This document shows positions 6,114 through 12,062 of a stretch of DNA of 12,569 bases, piece after piece. The notes under the pieces are model-generated. The model was not told the DNA's origin, searched no databases, and worked only from the letters and a program-made list of their open reading frames with translations. Numbering within the stretch: position 1 is the first letter of the stretch; every line of letters starts with the position of its first letter. The DNA comes from Thermoleophilia bacterium (GTDB taxonomy: Bacteria; Actinomycetota; Thermoleophilia; Gaiellales; Gaiellaceae): positions 1-12,569 of the forward strand of contig JAERMP010000034.1 in NCBI GenBank assembly GCA_016844515.1. The letters run 5' to 3'. The position numbers were made by a program, and so were the translations under genes.

Positions 6114-7603
6114 GCGGTCTGCACACGATCGGACGGTGGCTCGAGGATCGCCGGCGCAACTCGCCCACGCGCGTCGCGATCGACTTCGCAGGTACAGGAG
6201 TGACGTACGAGGAGCTGGCCTTGCGTTCGGAGCGGCTCGCTGCAGCGCTCGCCGATCGCGGTGTGACGCACGGGGATCGAATCGCGACGCTGACCGCGAA
6301 CTCGCCGGACCACGTCGCACTGCTCTTCGCGTGCGCGCGGCTCGGCCTCGCGCTGCAGCCGCTGAACTGGAGGCTGTCGCCGAGCGAGATCCGCTATCAG
6401 CTCGATGACGCAACGCCGGTGCTCGTGATCGTCGAGCTCGCACATGCGGCACTCGCGGACGAAGCGGGGGGCGCGGTTCCCCGTACGGCGTTTGCCGAGC
6501 TCGATCTGGACGGTCCCGTTCCGACGATCGACGTCCGCGACGACGATCCGCTCCTCCTCTCCTACACGTCGGGGACGACCGGGAAACCCAAGGGAGCGAT
6601 CCTGACGCACGCGAACTGCTTCTGGACGAACCTCTCCTTCGATCGAACGAGCGGGATCACCGACGACGACGTCGTCCTCCAGGTGCTCCCGCAGTTCCAC
6701 TCGGGCGGGTGGAACGTACAGCCGCTCCTCGCGTGGTGGAAGGGTGCGATAGTGGTGCTCGAGCCGTCGTTCGAGCCTGCCCGAGCATTACGGCTGATCG
6801 AGGAGAAGCGGGTGACGACGATGATGGGCGTTCCCGCGACGTACCTGTTCATGGCGGAGCAGCCCGAGTTCGCGGCGGCCGACCTCTCGAGCATGCGGCT
6901 CGCGGTCGTTGGCGGAGCGCCGATGCCCGAGAGCCTCCTTCGCACATGGCACGCGCGCGGGGTCGAGATCGTCCAGGGCTACGGACTCACCGAGGCGGCC
7001 CCGAACGTCCTCTGCCTGCCGCCGGAGGATGCCGCGCGCAAGCTCGGCTTCGCCGGGAAGCCCTACCCGCACGTCGACGTCGCGCTCCGTGACACCCGGA
7101 CAGGTGTCCTCCTCGACGGTGCTACAACGGGCGAGCTCGTCGTCCGGGGGCCGAACGTGTTCGCCGGCTACTGGGGGAATCCCGAGGCTACGGCTGAAGC
7201 ATTTGCCGACGGATGGCTTCGCACCGGCGACCTGGCGGAGCGCGACGAGGAGGGCTACTTCCGGATCGTGGGCCGTCTCAAGGAGCTCGTCATCTCGGGC
7301 GGCGAGAACGTGTATCCCGTCGAGATCGAGGACGTTCTGCACGCCCATCCTGCGATTGCGGAAGCGGCGGTCGTCGGCGTGCCGGACGAGCGCTGGGGCG
7401 AAGTCTGCGTCGCGTTCGTCGCCCTGAGGCAAGCCGGCACGGCGGACGAGGAGGAGCTGCTCGAGTGGTGCCGGAGCAGGCTCGCCCGCTTCAAGGTGCC
7501 GAAAGAGATCAGGTTCGTGAGTGCGCTCCCACGCTCGGCAATGAACAAGGTGCTCAAGGACGAGCTCGGTGACGCCCACCTCTCCGAGGAGGTCGTGCGA
7601 TGA
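6110..7603 (+). CDS. AMP-forming acyl-CoA synthetase/ligase
   Basis: 497-residue ANL-superfamily ligase that activates a carboxylic acid to an acyl-AMP and then an acyl-CoA. Motifs in order: phosphate loop SYTSGTTGKPKG (151-162), A5 motif YGLTEAAP (291-298), TGD (372-374), the hinge GRLKELVISGGENVYP (388-403) and the C-terminal catalytic Lys480 in LPRSAMNKVLK. Length and the GGENVYP form suit medium/long-chain or aromatic acyl-CoA ligases; the acid itself cannot be named. Start ATG 6110 has GAGGA at 6099-6103; the frame is open far upstream into the hydrolase gene, but that part is a shadow. The gene follows a hairpin-rich gap of 130 bases and ends in a four-base overlap with the regulator gene. 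It probably traps the imported or hydrolysed substrate as its CoA ester. Confidence 0.92.
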   Translation: MSGLHTIGRWLEDRRRNSPTRVAIDFAGTGVTYEELALRSERLAAALADRGVTHGDRIATLTANSPDHVALLFACARLGLALQPLNWRLSPSEIRYQLDDATPVLVIVELAHAALADEAGGAVPRTAFAELDLDGPVPTIDVRDDDPLLLSYTSGTTGKPKGAILTHANCFWTNLSFDRTSGITDDDVVLQVLPQFHSGGWNVQPLLAWWKGAIVVLEPSFEPARALRLIEEKRVTTMMGVPATYLFMAEQPEFAAADLSSMRLAVVGGAPMPESLLRTWHARGVEIVQGYGLTEAAPNVLCLPPEDAARKLGFAGKPYPHVDVALRDTRTGVLLDGATTGELVVRGPNVFAGYWGNPEATAEAFADGWLRTGDLAERDEEGYFRIVGRLKELVISGGENVYPVEIEDVLHAHPAIAEAAVVGVPDERWGEVCVAFVALRQAGTADEEELLEWCRSRLARFKVPKEIRFVSALPRSAMNKVLKDELGDAHLSEEVVR

Positions 7604-8226
7604 GCGAAGCCCCGCTCACCGGCGTCGCCGGCCGCCCGCTTTCGTCACGTGGTGCCCGGACGCGGCGCCGCCTGCTCGAGGCCGCCGAGGGCGTCTTCGC
7701 CGAGCTCGGCTACCACGACGCCTCGATCGTGAAGCTCACCGAGGCGGCCGGCGTCGGGCAGGGCACGTTCTACCTGTACTTCGCGAGCAAGAAGAAGATC
7801 TTCGACGAGCTCGTCCTCGACCTGAACCATCGTGTCCGGCAAGCGATGACCGAGGCTGCATCGCATGGCGAGACCCGCGCGGAGCGCGAGCTCCTCGGAT
7901 TCACGGCCTTCTTCCGCTTCACGGCCGAACATCCCGCCTTGTATCGGATCATCCGGCAGGCCGAATTCGTCTCGCCCGAGATGCTCCATCGCCACTACGA
8001 GCGGCTGACGGACGGCTACGTGGCCGGCCTCCGACAGGCGATGGAGGACGGAGAGATCATGCAAGGCGATCCCGAGGTGCTCGCCTGGGCGCTGATGGGG
8101 ATCGGGGAGCTTGTCGGTATGCGCTGGATCCTGTGGGCCGAGAGCGACGAGCTCCCGGCGGAGGTCTCCGAGCAGCTTGCGGCGATCATCCGCCGGGCGA
8201 TCGGATCGGTCGAGGACGGGCGATGA
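7600..8226 (+). CDS. TetR/AcrR-family transcriptional regulator
   Basis: 208-residue repressor-type protein. The N-terminal DNA-binding domain spans about residues 17-70: TRRRLLEAAEGVFAELGY, then the helix-turn-helix around IVKLTEAAGVGQGTFYLYF (43-61), followed by SKKKIFDELV. The remainder is helical and variable, as expected for a ligand pocket and dimer interface. ATG 7600 overlaps the ligase stop (ATGA) and has a strong GAGGAGGT (7586-7593) six bases upstream. Its position inside a catabolic operon suggests it controls that operon and itself, with the imported acid or its CoA ester as effector. The dyad at 377-396 over the livK promoter is the best operator candidate in the window. Effector and operator are inference. 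Confidence 0.93.
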   Translation: MSEAPLTGVAGRPLSSRGARTRRRLLEAAEGVFAELGYHDASIVKLTEAAGVGQGTFYLYFASKKKIFDELVLDLNHRVRQAMTEAASHGETRAERELLGFTAFFRFTAEHPALYRIIRQAEFVSPEMLHRHYERLTDGYVAGLRQAMEDGEIMQGDPEVLAWALMGIGELVGMRWILWAESDELPAEVSEQLAAIIRRAIGSVEDGR

Positions 8227-9239
8227 GGAGCGTCGGACTCACCGCGACCGCGGCGTACCTGCCCGAGAGGTGGATGACGGCCGCCGAGGTCGCCGATGCA
8301 AGTGGGATCCCGGAGGTCGTCGTGCGAGAGAAGTTCGGCCTTCGGGGCAAGCACATCGCGGCCGCTGACGAGCACGTCAGCGACCTCGCCGTCGAGGCCG
8401 GTCGGAGACTGCTCACCGAGCACGCGATCGACCCGTCGTCCATCGACGTCGTCCTCTACTACGGCTCGATGTGGAAGGACTATGCCGTGTGGCAGGCAGC
8501 CCCGTGGATCGCGCACCGCCTCGGTTGCTCGCGTGCGTACGCCGTCGAGTACGACAACGTCTCGATGGGGACCCCGGTCGCGCTTCGTGCCGCACGCGCT
8601 CTCCTCGTCGCCGAGCCGGAGTGGCAGACGGCCCTCCTGGTCGCTGCCTCTCGGGAGTCGTACCTGCTCGACTATGGAAACGAGCGCTCGCGGTTCATGT
8701 TCAACTTCGGTGACGGCGCCGTTGCAGGGCTGCTTGCCGCGGACACGGATCGCAATCTCGTTCTTGGCTCGCACGCGATCACGGACGGGTCGTTCGCGTT
8801 GCAGGTGAAGGTACCCGCGGGCGGCTCCGTGGAGCCGGCGTCGGCCGAGAGCGTGGCGCGCCGACGCCACTACCTCGACGTGGCCGATCCAGCAGCGATG
8901 AAGAACGGGCTCGACGAAATCTCGCTTCGGAACTTCGTTGCGGCCGCTCGCGGGGCCGTGGAGCGGTCAGGGGCTCGTCTGGAGGACGTCTCCTACCTGT
9001 GTGGCATCCACATGAAGCGCTCTATGCATGATGCGATCGTGGACGCGCTCGGGGTCGATCCCAAGCGGGTGTCGTACCTCGACGACACGGGTCACATGAG
9101 CGGTGTCGACCCGCTGCTCGGGCTCGACCGTGCGGTTCGGGCGGGTGATGTCGAGGACGGGGATCTCGTCGTATTGCTCGCCGCAGGAACGGGGTACACG
9201 TGGGCCGCGACGGCGCTCCGCTGGGGGGCAGCCGCGTGA
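8223..9239 (+). CDS. FabH-like (KAS III fold) condensing-enzyme homologue lacking the catalytic Cys
   Basis: 338-residue thiolase-superfamily protein related to 3-oxoacyl-ACP synthase III. N-terminal features (VGLTATAAYLPE, then VREKFGLRGKHIA) and the C-terminal GTGYTWAATALRWG are typical of KAS III. Aligning by eye with E. coli FabH from the shared Gly-Cys before the nucleophile strand, the catalytic Cys falls on Ser114 (YDNVSMGTPVAL). The His is kept as His263 (CGIHMKRSMHD), and the Asn of HGN becomes His291 (DTGHMSGVD). Chain-elongating Claisen chemistry is therefore doubtful. KAS III relatives with Ser instead of Cys are known as acyltransferases (DpsC), and other thiolase-fold proteins act as retro-aldolases next to MaoC hydratases. 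ATG 8223 overlaps the tetR stop, GAGGA at 8212-8216; it overlaps the next gene by four bases. Exact reaction unknown. Confidence 0.85.
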   Translation: MRSVGLTATAAYLPERWMTAAEVADASGIPEVVVREKFGLRGKHIAAADEHVSDLAVEAGRRLLTEHAIDPSSIDVVLYYGSMWKDYAVWQAAPWIAHRLGCSRAYAVEYDNVSMGTPVALRAARALLVAEPEWQTALLVAASRESYLLDYGNERSRFMFNFGDGAVAGLLAADTDRNLVLGSHAITDGSFALQVKVPAGGSVEPASAESVARRRHYLDVADPAAMKNGLDEISLRNFVAAARGAVERSGARLEDVSYLCGIHMKRSMHDAIVDALGVDPKRVSYLDDTGHMSGVDPLLGLDRAVRAGDVEDGDLVVLLAAGTGYTWAATALRWGAAA

Positions 9240-9667
9240 GCTCGCTCGACGAGCTTGTCGGTGTCGAGCTCGGACCGACGTCGTGGCTCGAGGTGACCCA
9301 GGAGCGGATCGACACGTTCGCTGCAGCGACCGATGATCCGCAATGGATTCACACGGATCCCGAGCGCGCGGCAAGTGGGCCCTTCGGGACGACGATCGCG
9401 CACGGATTCCTCACGCTCTCGCTCTGCGTACCGATGCTTTACGAGGCGCTCCCCCCGACGGACGGCATGGTCGTGAACTACGGGGTGAACAAAGTGCGCT
9501 TTCCGGCTCCGGTCCCCGCGGGAAGCAGGATCCGAGGACGGTTTCGTGTTCTCGGCGCGGACGAAGCGGTCTCCGGCTTTCGCGTGACGATCGAGGCGAC
9601 CGTCGAGTGCGAGGGCGTCGAGAAGCCCGTCTGCGTGGCCGAGCTCGTCGTCCTCGCAGTCTCTTAA
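9236..9667 (+). CDS. MaoC/NodN-type dehydratase (hot-dog fold)
   Basis: 143-residue single hot-dog-domain protein of the MaoC/NodN group, usually (R)-specific enoyl-CoA hydratases or dehydratases. The motif TDDPQWIHTDPERA (32-45) holds the expected catalytic pair Asp34 and His39, followed by GPFGTTIAHGFLTLSL (48-63), which is characteristic of the NodN-like branch. The GTG 9236 start overlaps the FabH-like gene by four bases, so both are probably made in similar amounts and may act in sequence or as a complex. In the pathway it would hydrate an enoyl-CoA (or dehydrate a 3-hydroxyacyl-CoA) made from the CoA ester produced by the ligase. No clear terminator follows the TAA at 9665-9667. Confidence 0.9.
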   Translation: MSSLDELVGVELGPTSWLEVTQERIDTFAAATDDPQWIHTDPERAASGPFGTTIAHGFLTLSLCVPMLYEALPPTDGMVVNYGVNKVRFPAPVPAGSRIRGRFRVLGADEAVSGFRVTIEATVECEGVEKPVCVAELVVLAVS

Positions 9668-9696
9668 CAACCCCTGGTAATGGGGGACATGTCTGC

Positions 9697-9702
9697 TACC
9701 GT
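9697..9702 (+). promoter_or_regulatory. Possible -10 element for the Ig-repeat protein gene
   Basis: TACCGT fits TANNNT and ends 10 bases before ATG 9713, so the transcript would be leaderless or nearly so. No Shine-Dalgarno precedes this ATG, which fits that idea. No good -35 is placed correctly (TTAACA at 9664-9669 is too far away). Motif-level evidence only. Confidence 0.25.
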
Positions 9703-9712
9703 GGCGAGCCGC

Positions 9713-10963
9713 ATGAGCCGCCGGAAACGTTTCGCTGTGCTTCTCGCTGCCGTCGTTGTTCTCGCTGGCGTTTTCGTCGCGACCGCGGCGGCCCTCAGGT
9801 TCACCGACGACAGCTGCAGGAATGGGGATACGGGCGGCTGTAGCCCCGCCGAAGGGGTGGTCGGAAACTCCTCTTACACGCACAAGCTATCGGGCGAGGG
9901 CGGCAACGGCCCGCCCTTCACGTACGTGTTGCAAGGGGGTTCGCTGCCTCCGGGCCTAACGCTCAACTCGGGCTCCGGATTGATCAGCGGCAGGCCCACG
10001 AACGCGGGCGGATACACGTTCGGGGTCGAGCTCCAAGACAACCCTGTACCGCCCGTAGACTGGTGCGATTCCCCGGCCAGGCAGAGCTGTGCCTGGCAGG
10101 AGTTCACGATCAACATCCTCGCCGGTTTGTCCATCGAAACGAAGTCTCTTCAGGACAAGCCTGGATCGATCGGTGTCTCCTATTCCGCGCCGCTCAGTGC
10201 GATGCTCGTGACGACGCTCAACCCGCCGACCGGGACCGTTCCGACGGGCCTAACGTGGTCGGTGTTGTCGGGAGCCCTGCCGCCGGGTTTGAGCATCGTC
10301 GCCGGTGTCATCACTGGGACGCCGACCACGGCCGGCTCCTACACGTTCACGGTGCAGGCCGAGCTCGATCCAAAGCGCAAGGACACGGAAACGCTCCAGA
10401 TCGATGTAACGGCGACACTGGCGATCTCTGCGCAGAAGCCGTTTGCGTCGAGTTCAGCTGGCGCCGTGACCCTCTGGGAGGTCGGGCTGCCGTTCTCGTC
10501 GAAGCTCGTGGCCGCGGGTGGTAACGGCACCTACACGTGGTCGCTCGCCGACGGGGCGCTGCCCACAGGGATGGCTCTCGCCGCCGACGGGACCGTTACG
10601 GGCACGCCGAACGTCGCCGGGTTGTCCAGGGCCACGATCCACCTCGCGGACAGCGTCGGCCGAACTGCCGACTACCAGGCCGTCATCGGCGTCGCAGCGC
10701 GGCTTACGATCAGCACGACGAAGCTCCGTTCGGGAAAGGTGGGGCGCGTCTATCGCGCGAAGCTCGCGACGAAGGGCGGCGTTCTTCAGAAGAAATGGAA
10801 AGTCACGAGCGGGCCGCTGCCCCGCGGGATCCACCTCGATCGAACTCTCGGCGTGCTCAGTGGAACACCGACGAAGCCCGGCCGCTATCGCGTCACCCTC
10901 GAGGCAACTGACGCCCTCAAGGTGAAGGCCGTGAAGAAGCTCGTCATCGAAGTCCTCGCCTGA
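9713..10963 (+). CDS. Secreted protein with four Ig-like (He_PIG-type) repeats
   Basis: 416-residue predicted secreted or surface protein. Residues 1-27 form a Sec signal peptide: MSRRKRF, then a hydrophobic core to AATAA-like small residues. Four repeats of about 85-100 residues follow (about 48-136, 138-236, 245-329, 331-416). Each carries the hallmark of putative Ig domains: G.LP.G..L, then a G.I.GTPT-like turn and Y.F.V strands (SLPPGLTL..ISGRPT; ALPPGLSI..ITGTPT; ALPTGMAL..VTGTPN; PLPRGIHL..LSGTPT). Cys35, 43, 118 and 126 flank the first repeat only and may form disulfides. There is no LPXTG anchor and no enzymatic domain. In-frame ATGs at 9680 and 9689 would add 11 or 8 residues before the signal peptide; I prefer 9713 because its signal peptide is normal. 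Likely adhesive or structural; not obviously linked to the operon. Confidence 0.8.
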   Translation: MSRRKRFAVLLAAVVVLAGVFVATAAALRFTDDSCRNGDTGGCSPAEGVVGNSSYTHKLSGEGGNGPPFTYVLQGGSLPPGLTLNSGSGLISGRPTNAGGYTFGVELQDNPVPPVDWCDSPARQSCAWQEFTINILAGLSIETKSLQDKPGSIGVSYSAPLSAMLVTTLNPPTGTVPTGLTWSVLSGALPPGLSIVAGVITGTPTTAGSYTFTVQAELDPKRKDTETLQIDVTATLAISAQKPFASSSAGAVTLWEVGLPFSSKLVAAGGNGTYTWSLADGALPTGMALAADGTVTGTPNVAGLSRATIHLADSVGRTADYQAVIGVAARLTISTTKLRSGKVGRVYRAKLATKGGVLQKKWKVTSGPLPRGIHLDRTLGVLSGTPTKPGRYRVTLEATDALKVKAVKKLVIEVLA

Positions 10964-11006
10964 GCGCACCGCGTCCCTGCTGACGGGGGTCTTCTCGGCT
11001 CCGGGT

Positions 11007-11024
11007 GTGCACCGGGGGGTGCAC
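11007..11024. terminator. GC-rich hairpin downstream of the Ig-repeat gene
   Basis: GTGCACC (11007-11013) and GGTGCAC (11018-11024) pair perfectly around GGGG, 44 bases after the Ig-repeat gene's stop. No T-tract follows, so it would be a U-poor terminator at best. The 10964-11175 gap otherwise holds only this and the next hairpin, plus a minor CGCGC/GCGCG stem at 11073-11086. Confidence 0.4.
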
Positions 11025-11113
11025 CGCGTGGGGCGCGTCGGGCGTGTTCGGCGGCGAAACGACAGAGAGGTCCGCGCTTATGCGCGACCGAACTCAAGCT
11101 GCTTGTTCTGGGA

Positions 11114-11153
11114 AGGCGGGGTGACGTCCCTGGCCCCGGAGGCCACCCCGCCT
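11114..11153. terminator. Hairpin between convergent genes, probable bidirectional terminator
   Basis: AGGCGGGGTG (11114-11123) and CACCCCGCCT (11144-11153) are exact inverted copies enclosing a 20-base loop that itself contains a GGCC/GGCC stem. It lies between the Ig-repeat gene (+) and the cupin gene (-), 22 bases past the cupin stop. It is the natural place for a terminator serving both directions. T-tracts are weak on both sides. Confidence 0.5.
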
Positions 11154-11175
11154 CTTACGGCGTGCTACGGGACGA

Positions 11176-11535
11176 CTAGCCCTTCGCGTACTGGCTGTAG
11201 CCGCCGAAGTCGACGGCGATGCAGGGCTCGTCGCCTACCACCCACGCATCGTGCCCAGGGGCGATCGAAGCGACATCGCCTGGCCCTATCTCACCCTCTG
11301 TTCCATCGCTCATGCGGATCCCCATGCGGCCGGAGATGCAGTACATGAGGTGAGGGGCCTGGCAGCTGTCGGTCTTCGCGATCGGCTTGATGTCGCCCGA
11401 CCACGTCCAGCCTGGCTCGAAAGTACCGAACAGGACCGGATGGCCGCCGAGGTCGACGACGTCAGCCCGACCGTGGGCAGCAAACTGCCGAACCTCTTCG
11501 GGCGAGCCACCGTTCTTGATCGTGAGACTTCCCAT
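11176..11535 (-). CDS. Small single-domain cupin protein
   Basis: 119-residue cytoplasmic cupin. The start ATG at 11535 is set by GGAGGA at six bases' spacing on the minus strand. The core spans about residues 38-108: FEPGWTWSGDIKPI, SCQAPHLMYCISGRMGIRM (57-75), then DGTEGEIGPGDVASIAPGHDAW (77-98). The pattern resembles cupins with a PGHDAWVVGDEP tail seen in Actinobacteria. His62 and His95, with nearby polar groups, could hold a metal, but the classical H-x-H of motif 1 is not present, so metal binding and activity are open. Three Cys (58, 66, 105) are notable for so small a protein. It is convergent with the Ig-repeat gene and appears monocistronic, with its own promoter at 11586-11615. Function unknown. 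Confidence 0.82.
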   Translation of the reverse strand: MGSLTIKNGGSPEEVRQFAAHGRADVVDLGGHPVLFGTFEPGWTWSGDIKPIAKTDSCQAPHLMYCISGRMGIRMSDGTEGEIGPGDVASIAPGHDAWVVGDEPCIAVDFGGYSQYAKG

Positions 11536-11944
11536 GTGTTCCTCCGGTTCTCTGGCACCCCTGCGAATGGGAGCGCGGTGGGGCAACGATATGACACTCG
11601 ATCGTGTGGTGTCGAGAGCACTCCGCCAACGCGCGAACTCCCGCGTCGGAACGTGCAGGCGGCGTGATCCGAGAAGCGTAGAACGAGCCGAAGCTTGACA
11701 GCTGAACCCGCCTCGGCGGGCCGGCGTATGGTTGTCTTTTCGCCGCGGGCGCCCGGCCGTGGAAGTAGGGCCTACGGCTCCGGCTGAAACGGCCATCGAG
11801 GCAATCGCGTCCTTACGCCGTAAACCTCAAGACACGTGGTAGGCGGCGTGTCACCCGCGTGGTCACCGTTTGCACGCCTGCGGTGAGCGTGGCACACCTG
11901 AGCCGCTGAGCTAATCCAATTCCGCTCAACCATGCGGCCCGAAA
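11536..11944. other. Gap of about 400 bp without a convincing gene
   Basis: Beyond the cupin promoter this stretch holds several dyads: CCCGCC/GGCGGG (11707-11720), GGCCGT/ACGGCC (11755-11760 with 11789-11794) enclosing GTAGG/CCTAC (11765-11775), and CACGC/GCGTG near 11873-11891. A TTGACA at 11695-11700 has no -10 at normal distance. The GGCCGT...ACGGCC element could be a structured RNA or a decayed terminator. I see no open frame with a ribosome site and family resemblance, and no complete tRNA other than the one at 11945-12017. Confidence 0.4.
11586..11615 (-). promoter_or_regulatory. Promoter for the cupin gene with an embedded dyad
   Basis: On the minus strand TCGACA (complement of 11610-11615) and TATCGT (complement of 11586-11591) are 18 bases apart, one mismatch from the -35 consensus and a good TANNNT. 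The expected start is near 11579, giving a leader of about 45 bases that includes the GGAGGA. The spacer contains an imperfect palindrome centred on CGATCG (about 11596-11607, CAC/GTG arms), where a repressor could bind. Motif evidence only. Confidence 0.45.
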
Positions 11945-12017
11945 AGGCCCATACGGGATTCGAACCCGTGCCGCCGCCGTGAGAGGGCGGTGTCCTAGGC
12001 CACTAGACGAATGGGCC
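11945..12017 (-). tRNA. tRNA-Glu (anticodon CUC)
   Basis: Read on the minus strand it folds as a complete cloverleaf. The acceptor is GGCCCAT with ATGGGCC, the D-arm runs from GTC to GAC, the anticodon stem is CCGCC/GGCGG with loop CTCTCAC (anticodon CTC), the variable loop has 4 bases, and the T-arm is ACGGG-TTCGAAT-CCCGT. CUC reads the GAG codon of Glu, the favoured Glu codon in this GC-rich DNA. No CCA is encoded; the base after the acceptor is T, followed by TTTC. A TACCCT (complement of 12030-12035) about 12 bases upstream may be its -10 element, with no clear -35. It is divergent from the nitroreductase gene, only 45 bases away. Confidence 0.95.
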
Positions 12018-12050
12018 GTGCGGAGCGCAAGGGTAGCGAAACTCGGTGAG

Positions 12051-12056
12051 TACGCT
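12051..12056 (+). promoter_or_regulatory. Possible -10 element for the nitroreductase gene
   Basis: TACGCT fits TANNNT and ends six bases before GTG 12063, the spacing expected for a leaderless transcript. No Shine-Dalgarno precedes the GTG, which agrees. No convincing -35 is present, so the call is weak. Confidence 0.25.
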
Positions 12057-12062
12057 ACGCCG

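Noticed and set aside
9680..9712. Ig-repeat gene starting at ATG 9680 or 9689
   Set aside because: Neither has a ribosome site at proper spacing, and the extra residues would precede an otherwise ordinary signal peptide beginning at 9713.
11695..11732. Plus-strand promoter from TTGACA (11695-11700) and TATGGT (11727-11732)
   Set aside because: The spacing is 26 bases, far from the normal 16-19, and no gene follows on that strand.
11860..11935. Second tRNA-like stretch on the minus strand (ATTAGCTCAGCGG resembles a D-arm)
   Set aside because: The D-stem has mismatches, the would-be anticodon loop has 9 bases, and there is no T-loop TTCRA motif or acceptor pairing; at most a decayed fragment.
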